A program made the translations under genes and the position numbers. The notes under the pieces are model-generated. The model was not told the DNA's origin, searched no databases, and saw only the letters and a list, made by a program, of their open reading frames with translations. Of a stretch of DNA of 64,000 bases, positions 18,132 through 27,316 are shown piece after piece. The number at the start of each line of letters is the position of its first letter. Position 1 is the first letter of the stretch. The stretch is from Halomicrobium katesii DSM 19301 (GTDB taxonomy: Archaea; Halobacteriota; Halobacteria; Halobacteriales; Haloarculaceae). The DNA lies in NCBI RefSeq assembly GCF_000379085.1, contig NZ_KB905378.1, positions 1,303,312 through 1,367,311 of the forward strand. Direction: 5' to 3'.

Positions 18132-19160
18132 TTAGACGCCCCCCGTGTGGACGACATCGTCGTCGTCTTCTTCGATCGATTCCGACTCGCCGGCCAGCCG
18201 AGTGCGAACGCGCGGATTGAAGATCCGGTCGAGTCCCTGGGCGAGCAACACCAGCGAGAGCGACAGCAGGGCGATGGGGATCATCGGAACGATCACCAGA
18301 TACTCCGAGCCGCTGCCGACGAGCGCGCTGTAGTCGTTGTACGCACTGTCGAGTTGGAGTCCCCAGTTTGCCAGGTCCGCCGGCAACACGCCGAGGTAGT
18401 ACAGCCCGACGCCAGCGAAGATGCAGTACCGCGCGGCGAACGCGAAGTTGACCAGGATGTACGGCATCAGGTTCGGGATGACGTCTTTCGTCAGGATCCG
18501 TCGAGTGCTCACACCCATCGTCCGCGAGGCCTCGACGTACGACTCCTCGCGCAGCGTCAGCACCTGCGACCGGATGGATCGGCCGAGCCCCGACCAGTAG
18601 TTGATCGTGAGGAGGATCCCCACGACGGCCGGATTCTCGGGCTTGATCGTCACGGCCAGCACCATCACCAGCGGAAGCCCCGGGATCGACATCGCGATGT
18701 CCGAGATCGTCGTGATGACGCGGTCAGTCCTCCCGCCCTTGTATCCCGCGACGGTCCCGGTAAAGACCGCGATGAACGTCGAGAAGACCGCACCCGCGGT
18801 CACCAGGACCAGCATCGACGGCGTCGCGTGGATGACCTGCGCGAGGAGGTCGGTCCCCGACGGGTTCGATCCGAGCGGTGCGTTCATCGTCTCGAACGGC
18901 TTGAGGCTCCGCTCGACCTGGTTGGTGACCGGTGCCGGATACACCCGCGTTCCGATCAGTGCGATGAGGATGAACACGAAGAGGATCACGCCGCCGATGA
19001 GGGTCCGCGAGTCGTCGAGGGCGACGAGACCCGGCTTGTAGATGAACTCCTCGTAGAAGTCTCGCAGTCGTTCGCTGCGAGACGTTTCGACAGTCGAGGT
19101 CTGTGTTTCGAAGACGAACTCTTCACCGTCCGTGTCTGAGTCAGTATGCTTCACTTGCAT
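18132..19160 (-). CDS. Peptide ABC importer, permease (OppC/DppC type)
   Basis: 342 residues with a long cytoplasmic N-terminus, a first helix near residue 55 (TLIGGVILFVFILIALIG), and the five-helix BPD transport core. The EAA loop is ESYVEASRTMGVSTRRIL...PNLMP. The ATG at 19160 lies inside the end of the upstream permease gene (20-base overlap), typical of a tight operon. A GTG just upstream is possible but less likely. Confidence 0.88.
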   Translation of the reverse strand: MQVKHTDSDTDGEEFVFETQTSTVETSRSERLRDFYEEFIYKPGLVALDDSRTLIGGVILFVFILIALIGTRVYPAPVTNQVERSLKPFETMNAPLGSNPSGTDLLAQVIHATPSMLVLVTAGAVFSTFIAVFTGTVAGYKGGRTDRVITTISDIAMSIPGLPLVMVLAVTIKPENPAVVGILLTINYWSGLGRSIRSQVLTLREESYVEASRTMGVSTRRILTKDVIPNLMPYILVNFAFAARYCIFAGVGLYYLGVLPADLANWGLQLDSAYNDYSALVGSGSEYLVIVPMIPIALLSLSLVLLAQGLDRIFNPRVRTRLAGESESIEEDDDDVVHTGGV

Positions 19161-20148
19161 CACCCGATTTGACCCGCGGATCGACCCATGAGTAGGTCAG
19201 GTCTGCGATCAGCACTGCGACGACGAGAACGATGGTAAACACCAGGAACACGCCCATCAACACCGAGTAGTCCTGGACTTCGAGCGCGTCGAACATGACG
19301 TAGCCGATCCCCCGGTAAGTGAACACCTGTTCGAGGATCACGGAGTTTCCGATGTTGAAGCCGATCAGCGTCAGGAAGCCGGTGTACATCGGCAAGATCG
19401 CGTTTCTCGCCACGTACCGCGTCGAGATCCGGCGGTCAGAGAGCCCGCGAAGTCTGGCAACGCGGACGTAGTCCTCCCCCAGCACCTGGATGCTGTTCCC
19501 ACGCATCGACAGCATCTGGAGTCCGGCCTGGACGACGACGACCGACGCGATCGGCAGCGCCGCGTGGTGTAGTACGTCGATGATGAAACCGACCGTCAGT
19601 TCGACATCGGTCAACGGCGTCATCCGCCCGCTGGCCGGGAAGAACTTGTTCTGGTAGGCCAGGAACAGCAACAGGATGAACGCGAACACGTAGAACGGGA
19701 TCGATCCCAGGAGCACACCGGCTACCGAGGAGACCTTGTCGAACGTCGATCCTTCCTTGTAGGCCGTCAACGCCCCCCAGACGATCGCGATCGCGAAGAT
19801 CAGGATCGTCGCCACCGTCATCACGAACACCGTCCACGGGAGCGCCTCGCCGATGAGCTGGAGCACTGGCTCCCCCTCTTTGAGCGATTGGCCGAAGTCC
19901 CCCTGAAGTAAGTTCGAGAGGTACGCGATGTACTGCTCGTGGATCGGCGCATCGACGAGGTTGAGTCGTTCTCTGTACACTGCGATCTGGTTTTCTATCT
20001 CTTCTGGTGACATATTCCGTCGAGATAGCTGCCCCCGGAGCTGTACCAGTGGTCCCCCTGGCATCAGTCGAAGGATTCCGAAGGTCAGTGTTACGGCGGC
20101 CCACACCGTTAACACGGAGCGAGCTACCCGTTCTGCGTAGTAGCGCAT
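19141..20148 (-). CDS. Peptide ABC importer, permease (OppB/DppB type)
   Basis: 335 residues: an N-terminal helix followed by the OppB_TM_N-like region (MPGGP..., LGDFGQSL-like LLQGDFGQSLKEG), then six membrane helices with the EAA loop EDYVRVARLRGLSDRRI...RNAILP. It makes the translocation pore with the OppC-type subunit. The ATG at 20148 (MRYYAERVARS) is preferred over an upstream GTG at 20169 because it starts at the first helix. Confidence 0.88.
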   Translation of the reverse strand: MRYYAERVARSVLTVWAAVTLTFGILRLMPGGPLVQLRGQLSRRNMSPEEIENQIAVYRERLNLVDAPIHEQYIAYLSNLLQGDFGQSLKEGEPVLQLIGEALPWTVFVMTVATILIFAIAIVWGALTAYKEGSTFDKVSSVAGVLLGSIPFYVFAFILLLFLAYQNKFFPASGRMTPLTDVELTVGFIIDVLHHAALPIASVVVVQAGLQMLSMRGNSIQVLGEDYVRVARLRGLSDRRISTRYVARNAILPMYTGFLTLIGFNIGNSVILEQVFTYRGIGYVMFDALEVQDYSVLMGVFLVFTIVLVVAVLIADLTYSWVDPRVKSGDASEAY

Positions 20149-20183
20149 GGTGGAGTCCTTACGCTTCACACAAATATGGATTA

Positions 20184-20208
20184 CGGTTCCCGGCGGTTCG
20201 CCGAACCG
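20184..20208 (-). terminator. Hairpin between the binding-protein and permease genes
   Basis: CGGTTC at 20184-20189 pairs with GAACCG at 20203-20208, and GGCG/CGCC pair inside it, giving a bulged GC-rich stem of about 10 pairs. It lies in the 203-base gap between the substrate-binding protein and the first permease. In ABC operons such hairpins often lower downstream expression so that the binding protein is made in excess; that role here is inferred. Confidence 0.35.
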
Positions 20209-20351
20209 GGTGTCCCCGACGAAAACGTCAGTTCGTCAACTGTGTCGATCGCAGGCTCGCTGTCACTCCGTCGACGCGGCGGATCGGCCCTCGCGACGAC
20301 AGCGACGTGGCCCCGACATCCCACCCAGGAATCCGGGCCAGTAGCTGCCCG

Positions 20352-22217
20352 TTAGTTGCCGTTGTAGGTCATCTCGCCCTGGCGCGGGAGCCAGGTGTTG
20401 GCGTACTGCACCTGTGCGACTTCGGCGTCTTCGGCCGGGATATCGAACCGGTTCGAGGAGATGAACGTCTGGTTCAGTCCCTCCTGGATCGGGATCATGG
20501 GCAGATCCTGGTTCGAGACCCACAGGAGGTCGAGCGCGAGCTCGGCCTCAGTGTCGCTGTCACTGGTGGAACCGAGCGTACCGACGTCCTCGACGGGGTT
20601 GACCGTCAGCTCGCCGGAGCCGTCGAGTGCCGGGACGGTGATGTCGGCTTCGGAACCGCCGCGGTCCTCAATAGCACCAGGATAGGAGTAGTTGTTTTCG
20701 CGCAGCGTCGCCTTGGGGTTGACCATCTGGTGGCGCAGGTTGTGGTACGGGTGAGCGGCACGCGCGAACGCCGCAGTCCAGTACTCGGCGGTCGCGTCGA
20801 AGTTCCCCTGTGCCCAGCGACCGTCGGATCCGCCGAGGTCACCGAACGGCACCGTCGAGAACTCCACGTCCATGCCGAAGGCGTTGAGCTGATCGGCCAC
20901 GGACTCCATCGCGGTGACCCAGTCGGACCAGCCACCGGGCGCGATGAGTTCGAAGGAGAGCGTGTTGCCGTCCTCGTCCTCCCACACGTCGTCACCGTTG
21001 CGGCTGTAGCCGGCCTCTTCGAGCACGCTCGCGGCCTGCTCGGTCTCTCTGGACTCGCGACCGTACGTCTCGAAGTCGCCCATGGAGTCGCCGAGCCAGT
21101 TCTCGAGCTGGGCGTTGGGCAGTGCCGTCGGGACGCGCGGCGCGACCTTGGTGCGCGGGTCGGAGTTGGCTGCGACCTGCGTCCGATCCATGGCGTACGC
21201 GATCGCCTGGCGGACCTCGCGTCGACCGAGGTGGTCGTGGGTGTGGTTCGGGATGATCCCGACGCCGCCGTTCCGTGGCGTGCGGTACTCGTTCATCGAG
21301 TCGGGCAGGTCGGTGACGACGTTGCCCGGCGTGTAGATGGCGAACATGCTCTCGATGTTGCCCGAGAGCAGCGCCTGGTGGATCGCCGTGTTGCCGTCGA
21401 AGTACTGGAAGGCGTACTCTTTGAAATTGACGTTGTCGGCGTTGGGGTGATCGGCGTGGCGCTCGGTGAGAATTACCTGCTCGTCTGCCTCGCCGTACTG
21501 GAAGATCCCGTTGCCGATCGGCTCGTCGTCGACGAACTCCGTCAGCGGCGTGTTGTCGTCGGCGTTCTGCGTCTCCGAGAGAACGTCGCCGTAGCGGGAG
21601 TGCTTGGTGGTGAGCCGGTTCTCCATCACGGAGAACTCGATCAGCGACGGGTTGATGTCGCCCTCGATAGTGATGGCGACGGTCCGGTCGTCGATCTCTT
21701 CGACGTCGCTGCCCCAGTCCCAGATCGAACTGCCCGACTCGCGGTCGAGCCGGAGATAGGTCGCCAGGTCCTGGGCCGTGACGGGGTCGCCGTCGTGCCA
21801 GGTCGCACCCTCCTGAAGAACCATTTCGAAGGTATCGCCCGTGTACTCCCACTCCTCGATGATCGCGGAAACGTACTCGCCAGTAGCGTAGTTGAACTCC
21901 GCGAACGGATCGAAGATGAGCTCGTTCGAGATCTGTGCGGTGTTCTGGCCCCACGGGTTGAACTGGATGTCTGCGGGCGAGAGGCTCGTCCCGCTGCGGT
22001 GTCGCACGTCGGCGACTTCCATCGAGTCGTCTTCGGTCGACATATCGTCGTCTTCGGTCGACGTGTCGTCGTCCCCACCCTCGTCGGCCGGTGTACTGTC
22101 ATCCGTACCTTCCGAGCCGTCACAGCCGGCGAGTGCAGCAGCACCTGCCGCGCCTGTCAGCGCGACGAACCGGCGGCGGCTAAGAACGTCTTTGTAGTCG
22201 TTGGACTTGTCTGCCAT
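20352..22217 (-). CDS. Peptide ABC importer, substrate-binding lipoprotein (SBP family 5)
   Basis: 621 residues. The N-terminus has the Tat motif SRRRFVALTG and lipobox ALAGC near residue 31, followed by a long acidic Ser/Thr/Asp linker usual for haloarchaeal surface lipoproteins. The mature part has SBP_bac_5 hallmarks: FEMVLQEGATWHDGDPVTAQD, REVRQAIAYAMDR and a C-terminal DLPMIPI segment. It captures oligopeptides or related ligands outside the membrane for the two permeases and two ATPases encoded downstream. The ATG at 22217 is preferred; a GTG 6 bases earlier is also open. Confidence 0.9.
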   Translation of the reverse strand: MADKSNDYKDVLSRRRFVALTGAAGAAALAGCDGSEGTDDSTPADEGGDDDTSTEDDDMSTEDDSMEVADVRHRSGTSLSPADIQFNPWGQNTAQISNELIFDPFAEFNYATGEYVSAIIEEWEYTGDTFEMVLQEGATWHDGDPVTAQDLATYLRLDRESGSSIWDWGSDVEEIDDRTVAITIEGDINPSLIEFSVMENRLTTKHSRYGDVLSETQNADDNTPLTEFVDDEPIGNGIFQYGEADEQVILTERHADHPNADNVNFKEYAFQYFDGNTAIHQALLSGNIESMFAIYTPGNVVTDLPDSMNEYRTPRNGGVGIIPNHTHDHLGRREVRQAIAYAMDRTQVAANSDPRTKVAPRVPTALPNAQLENWLGDSMGDFETYGRESRETEQAASVLEEAGYSRNGDDVWEDEDGNTLSFELIAPGGWSDWVTAMESVADQLNAFGMDVEFSTVPFGDLGGSDGRWAQGNFDATAEYWTAAFARAAHPYHNLRHQMVNPKATLRENNYSYPGAIEDRGGSEADITVPALDGSGELTVNPVEDVGTLGSTSDSDTEAELALDLLWVSNQDLPMIPIQEGLNQTFISSNRFDIPAEDAEVAQVQYANTWLPRQGEMTYNGN

Positions 22218-22245
22218 ATCCACGTTATCCCGCGGCGTTGTCTGA

Positions 22246-22252
22246 TAATAAA
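22246..22252 (-). promoter_or_regulatory. TATA box of the peptide importer operon
   Basis: TTTATTA on the minus strand lies 29-35 bases upstream of the binding-protein ATG, predicting a leader of only a few bases. It sits in a clearly AT-rich patch. Confidence 0.6.
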
Positions 22253-24253
22253 GGTTTTGGATAATTCTACACAGGGAGTTCAGATAAGGATTTGAAGAAG
22301 CTAGCTAACGTTTTTTCGGCCTATGTCGGAAAACCCGAGCCTCAGCGCGAATGTCGAATAGATGGTATTGAGCCACACACCGAACCGCAGGTAGCCCGCA
22401 GACGGCAACGTCTGCCGAGTTGTGACGGGGGTTGTTATTCGACTGTTACACAATACTGTTGTGGCCCAAAGCGAGCAATCGGTGAGTAGACACCACAGCC
22501 AGAGACATGCCAGCGCCGACGAGATGCCGATAAAAGTGCTTCTCTCCGAGGGCTCCGACCTGGTACACGATCGAGTACGTCGAGAGCAAATGCCGGTAGC
22601 ATCTGAGATCGGAGCGTCGGCGTACCGGTGTGAGCGAGTCTATTGTGGCAAGCAGCCAAGACTATCACTATCGATGGTGACTGGACAACTATCGACAGCA
22701 GTTCGTTGGGGGTTCGACCGACAGGCCATCGTTCGAGCGTCGTCTGCCTAGAGCAGGGTCAGAGCGTCTCTCAATGTGCATTCCGCGATCAGTACGGGAG
22801 AGTGACCAGGAGCACAGAGAGCACTGGGAGTGCGCTGGTAGTCACGGCGGGAGATAGTTCAGCTGTTAGCCGCTTAAATCCGCCGTATAGTCTCCGATGA
22901 GAAGGTTTGCGTATTCATCCCACAGTCGTCGAAAGTCTGTTGTCGTACTGCCCGAACAGTATCTGTGAGCCAGTATTATCACGTTTCTACACTATGTCAC
23001 ATCTTGAGTGTTTGGAGGACAGCCAGAGTCAAACGCGTGGGCGTCCGATGCTGATACTGTCAGATGTACATCTGTAAACGACTTCGCCACTACAGAGCGG
23101 AGAATACCCTCGGAAGCTACGGCTAACAGTACGGGACCGCGTACGCCCGACGACCGGACCGAAACACATCTCGACCGGCTGAACTGGTAGACCAGTGATG
23201 CCGTCGGTCGTCCATCCCCGAACGTGATCAGCAGTTCAAAGCGGCGAGGCTGACAGTGCGGACAGCGAGGGAGGGATTCGGCGATACGCGAGAGACGCGG
23301 GCTCCCGAACCTGTTTCGGTTGAGTATCTCTCTGAGAGTGTTTCCCCTAAGCTTCCTGAGCGTTTCTATATAGCGGCGATGGTCTCGACACGACTGTCCG
23401 GCGGCATTTTCGATCATGGGGTTCATCTCCGAGTTCGACCGCAGTGACCCACTCAACGGCTTCCCTGTACATTGTTGAGAGTTCACATGACCCGTGTCCC
23501 CAGTTGACTTTCATCATAGAAAACAGATGTCGGATAGATCCTGAACGACCGGCATACATATACCATCAAGAAACGGCGGGCGAAAACGTAATAGTGGTAC
23601 AATCGTTATTGTTACCAGAGACTGCCGTATCGCCAGTCGGACTCTGAAGATAACTCTCCTCGAGAACGAGTGCCGACAGCCCTGAGAAGCGAGTCAGCTA
23701 CCCGGAACACCGTATGGTCCACTCACCCAACAGTGAAAAAATCCGTTACACCGGATATGTCGAGGACCCTAGTAATCAGTGGCTGTGGGTTCCTCCAGTA
23801 GGGGACAACCTAGACAGTGGGAAACACGCGTCGGCCGGAGTGGTCCGACCCAGCCGTGTACAGTGTGAAAGATCCTGTCGTTATTTCCCAATAGTGAACA
23901 CCGGAGAGGGCGTAACACTGGTACTATCGACACGGCGTCGAAGCGGCGCGTCGTGACTACCCGTCACCGAACCGAGGCCGTCGATTCCCGTATCCGTCTC
24001 GCGAAGCAGCGTATGAGAATATCAAGCTATCGAGCGCCATTCCTGCCCATATATCTCCCTAAAGTACAGTTATTGGGCTTATTTGTTTTTGTATCTCTCC
24101 ATATAGTGCGGTAAACGGGATATATAAGATCGTTAATCAGATATACATCAGTGAAAGTCGCACATTTGCCTTCTATATTGTATAATTCTGACCGGTATGG
24201 CCAGATAGTTCCGTTCTACAACACATAAGGGCATACGCCTCCACGGGACGTGT
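22253..24253. other. Two-kilobase stretch without a convincing gene
   Basis: The composition is visibly less GC-rich than the flanks, with AT-rich patches near 22,260 and 24,060-24,190. Open frames here (up to about 165 codons on the minus strand at 22,992-23,486) lack the acidic composition and GC-third-position bias of real haloarchaeal genes, and none shows a domain motif. An 11-base match to the inverted-repeat end of the element at 43,687 (GTTCAGATAAG) occurs at 22,278-22,288. It is best read as decayed DNA or a long regulatory or insertion-target region. Confidence 0.5.
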
Positions 24254-24871
24254 ATGGGACTGTTGGACGGACTCAAGAGCATCCTCGGGACGAAGGCCGA
24301 AGCCGACGCGACTCGGGACGCCGACCCAGAAGACCTCTTCGGGATGTCGACGGCCTACGTCACGATGGAGGCCGATCTGGGCTACGCCCCGACCGGCGAC
24401 GCCGCGCTGTGTTTCGCCGACGTCGACAACACCGACTTTCAGGACGCGATGGCGGAGGTCGAGGCGATCCTCGAAGCCGGCGAAGTGGATACGGGAACGA
24501 CCGCCGACTTCACGACCGACGAGCACGGCTACGACTGGATCGTCCTCCACGACGACGGCTTCGAGGATCTGGTCACGTCGATCCACTTCGCCGCCGACAC
24601 GCTGATCGAGGCACGGTACGGGTCTCGACTCCTGGCCGCGGTCTTCGCCTTCGAGCGCGAACGCGACGGGCAGCTCGTCTACTGGGTGTACTCCTTCCGG
24701 CGGGGCACGTACTACCCGTTCGCACCGAAGACCGACGAGAGCCACGAGCGGGATTCCTCCGCCGAGTTCAAGCTGGACTCGAACCTCGACGGCGAGCTGA
24801 CCGTCGAATCGGACAAGGAGTACTGGTACCCGCTGTGGCCCGACCGGCCGGGGAACCACCCGTGGGAGTGA
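24254..24871 (+). CDS. pspAB: PspA-associated protein PspAB
   Basis: 205 residues beginning MGLLDGLKSILGTKAEADAT, with the conserved blocks DLFGMSTAYVTMEADLGY and YWVYSFRRGTYYPFAP. This matches the haloarchaeal PspAB family, named for genomic association with the membrane-stress protein PspA; the biochemical role is not established. The stop overlaps the GTG of the next gene by 4 bases (GTGA), so the two are co-translated. PspA itself is not in the window. Confidence 0.85.
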   Translation: MGLLDGLKSILGTKAEADATRDADPEDLFGMSTAYVTMEADLGYAPTGDAALCFADVDNTDFQDAMAEVEAILEAGEVDTGTTADFTTDEHGYDWIVLHDDGFEDLVTSIHFAADTLIEARYGSRLLAAVFAFERERDGQLVYWVYSFRRGTYYPFAPKTDESHERDSSAEFKLDSNLDGELTVESDKEYWYPLWPDRPGNHPWE

Positions 24872-25326
24872 CGCCCGACGGAGTCTCGGTCTCGGATCAC
24901 GTCTTGCTGTCGGAACCAGCGGCGATCGAGCCCGACGCCGCGCCCGGCGTCTACCGCGTGGTCGGAACGGGCAGCGAGACGGTGACGCTACTCCGGGTCG
25001 CCGACGCGGACGCGCGCCGCGAGCACACCGGTGAGGTGTTCACCGTCGACCGCGGCGATCTCACTGCGTTCGAACCGGCCGACGACCCCGACGGCAACCG
25101 CCCGGTCGGTGAGCGACTCCGGGACGGTCTCGACACGTTCGGCTGGCAGCTCCGGACGGTCGTCGGTTCGCTGGCCGACAGTCCCCGCCGTTCGACCCTC
25201 GCGGGGGCCGTCCTGCTCGTCGGGCTCGTCGGCGAGCAGTTCGTGTCCGCGCCCGAGTGGGTCTTTTCGGTCGCGGTGTTCGCGGGGAGCCTCTCGCTCG
25301 CCGCGCTCGGCTCGAATCTACTGTAG
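24868..25326 (+). CDS. Membrane protein coupled to pspAB
   Basis: 152 residues. A soluble N-terminal part of about 95 residues (strand-rich, TVTLLRVADADARREHTGEVF) is followed by two close membrane helices at the C-terminus (LAGAVLLVGLVGEQF and VFSVAVFAGSLSLAALG). The GTG start at 24868 overlaps the pspAB stop, which points to a shared role in envelope stress; that is inferred from context only. Confidence 0.72.
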   Translation: MTPDGVSVSDHVLLSEPAAIEPDAAPGVYRVVGTGSETVTLLRVADADARREHTGEVFTVDRGDLTAFEPADDPDGNRPVGERLRDGLDTFGWQLRTVVGSLADSPRRSTLAGAVLLVGLVGEQFVSAPEWVFSVAVFAGSLSLAALGSNLL

Positions 25327-25423
25327 TCCACCGCCGCCCAATCGATTAACGCTAGTAATCTATATACACACTGTAGACAATACTGGAAAGTTATTTGTAC
25401 ATGTATCTGCAACGCGGTATAGG

Positions 25424-27154
25424 ATGACACGAAAGACGACTGTTCTGTTCATCGCACTCCTGCTCGTGTTCGGTGGCGGTACGGTCGCGTACCTGGTCCA
25501 GACCGACGGCGGAAGCGTCGAGACCAGAGACGTGCGCTTTGCCGCTCCGGACGGACAGATGATCCACGGGACCCTGTACGTCCCGCCCGGTGCCAGTGCC
25601 GACGATCCCAGCCCGGGGGTCGTCGCGACCCACGGCTACATCAACACCCGCGAGACACAGTCCCCGTTCGCCATCGAGTTCGCGCGTCGCGGGTTCGTCG
25701 TCCTGGCGATCGATCAGGCCGGTCACGGCCACTCCGATCCCCCAGCGTTCGGGAACGGTTTCGGCGGCCCACCGGCCCTGTCGTATATGCGGTCGCTGGC
25801 GTTCGTCGACGACGACAACGTCGGACTCGAAGGGCACTCGATGGGCGGTTGGGCCAGCGTCGCAGCGGCCCAGAGCGACCGGGACGGCTACGAGTCGGTC
25901 GCGCTGGTCGGCTCTTCGACGGGGAACTCGGGCGTCGCCGACGGCAACGCGACCTTCCCGCGCAACACGGCCGTCGTCTTCAGCGAGTACGACGAGTTCT
26001 CGATGCTGATGTGGGGTGTGCCCCACGCGTCGAACGTCGAGCGAAGCGAGAAGCTCCAGACGCTGTTCGGCACTGACGAACCCGTCGAGGAGGGACGGAC
26101 CTACGGGAGCCTCGAAGACGGAACCGCTCGCCGTCTGTACACTCCGTCGACGACCCACCCCGGCGACCACCTCTCGACGACCGCCGTCGGCGACGCGGTC
26201 GAGTGGATGCAGGTGACGCTGGACGGCGAGGACGAACTACCGCCGGGCAACCAGATCTGGTGGCTCAAAGAGCTGGGAACGCTGGCCTCGCTGCTCGGCG
26301 GGGTCCTCTTCCTGTTCCCCTTCGGCGCGATGGTCCTCTCGGACCGGCGCTTCTCGGGGCTCCGTCGGACGGTACCCGAGCCGGCCGGCGTCGAGGGGCG
26401 AAGCTGGTACGGCGCGGTCGCGGTGGCCGCACTCGTCCCGGTGGTGACCTACTTCCCGCTGAATCTCGTCGGCCAGGGGTTCGTCCCGATCAACTGGCTG
26501 TTCCCCCAGCAGATCACCAACGGCGTGATGGTGTGGGCGCTGGGGAACGGCCTGATCGTCGCCGGACTGGTCGGCGCGTGGCACTACCGGTCGGACCGTG
26601 ACTCGCTCGCGCGCTACGGGTTCGACACGGACGGCTGGCGAACGGTCGCCCGTTCGGCCGTCGCGGCGGCGACGATCGTCGGTGGCTTCCTCGGCACGCT
26701 CGGGGCCGTGGGCTACCTCTTTGGCACCGACTTCCGCTTCTGGGTGTTCGCGATGAAGCTCCCGACGCTCACGCAGTTCCGGATCGCACTGGTGTACCTG
26801 GTGCCGCTGACGCTGTTCTTCCTCGCACTGGAGCTGCTACTGCACGGCCAGCTCCGAACCGGCGACCGCTCCTTCCGGGAGGCGCTGGCCCACAACTGGA
26901 TCGCCGTCGTCGGCGGGTTCGTCCTGCTCCTCGCGGTGCAGTACGGCGTCCTGCTGGCCGGTAGTCCTTCACCCTTCGGCCAGCCGCTCCTGACGGTGCT
27001 GGCGTTCCAGTTCGTGGCCCTGCTCTCGATCGTCACCGCCGTCTCCACGTACTTCTTCCGGCGGACCGGTCGCGTCTGGGTCGGCGCGTTCGTCAACAGT
27101 CTGCTCGTGGCGCTGGTCCTCGTCGCGGGGACCGCGACGCACGCGCCGCTGTAG
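25424..27154 (+). CDS. Membrane-anchored alpha/beta hydrolase with polytopic C-terminal domain
   Basis: 576 residues. An N-terminal helix leads into an alpha/beta-hydrolase domain (about 35-280): oxyanion block VATHGYIN, strand VVLAIDQAGHGHSDP and nucleophile elbow GLEGHSMGGWAS with Ser as nucleophile; a late His in TTHPGDHLS is a candidate catalytic His. Residues ~290-576 contain about seven to eight membrane helices. The hydrolase domain is probably outside the cell. The substrate is unknown; esterase, lipase or peptidase are all possible. The ATG at 25424 sits about 40 bases after an AT-rich patch likely to hold the promoter. Confidence 0.75.
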   Translation: MTRKTTVLFIALLLVFGGGTVAYLVQTDGGSVETRDVRFAAPDGQMIHGTLYVPPGASADDPSPGVVATHGYINTRETQSPFAIEFARRGFVVLAIDQAGHGHSDPPAFGNGFGGPPALSYMRSLAFVDDDNVGLEGHSMGGWASVAAAQSDRDGYESVALVGSSTGNSGVADGNATFPRNTAVVFSEYDEFSMLMWGVPHASNVERSEKLQTLFGTDEPVEEGRTYGSLEDGTARRLYTPSTTHPGDHLSTTAVGDAVEWMQVTLDGEDELPPGNQIWWLKELGTLASLLGGVLFLFPFGAMVLSDRRFSGLRRTVPEPAGVEGRSWYGAVAVAALVPVVTYFPLNLVGQGFVPINWLFPQQITNGVMVWALGNGLIVAGLVGAWHYRSDRDSLARYGFDTDGWRTVARSAVAAATIVGGFLGTLGAVGYLFGTDFRFWVFAMKLPTLTQFRIALVYLVPLTLFFLALELLLHGQLRTGDRSFREALAHNWIAVVGGFVLLLAVQYGVLLAGSPSPFGQPLLTVLAFQFVALLSIVTAVSTYFFRRTGRVWVGAFVNSLLVALVLVAGTATHAPL

Positions 27155-27286
27155 CCGTCGGGTCGACTCTCCGTTCGCCGTCCGTTCCCGACGACGAACG
27201 ACTCTTCTCGTTTGAACGTTCGCATCGACTGTCGAGTGTCTCGTCGCTGGCGGCCACTTTCACTTTCACCCTACTGTTAACGGAGG

Positions 27287-27293
27287 TTTATTA
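27287..27293 (+). promoter_or_regulatory. TATA box of radA
   Basis: TTTATTA, 24-30 bases upstream of the radA ATG at 27317, predicts transcription starting at or within a base or two of the ATG, that is, a leaderless mRNA. Confidence 0.65.
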
Positions 27294-27316
27294 CCCCCGA
27301 CGCACAAGCCACGTGT

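Noticed and set aside
17139..19139. Plus-strand frame of 666 codons across the importer genes
   Set aside because: It is the antisense shadow of the ABC transporter ATPase and permease genes, whose motifs are clear on the minus strand.
20007..22295. Plus-strand frame of 762 codons opposite the substrate-binding protein
   Set aside because: It is an antisense shadow with no domain motif; the minus strand has a full Tat lipoprotein.
22992..23486. Minus-strand frame of about 165 codons in the gene-poor region
   Set aside because: The composition is basic and Ser/Arg-rich with no acidic bias or domain motif, so it was not called as a gene.
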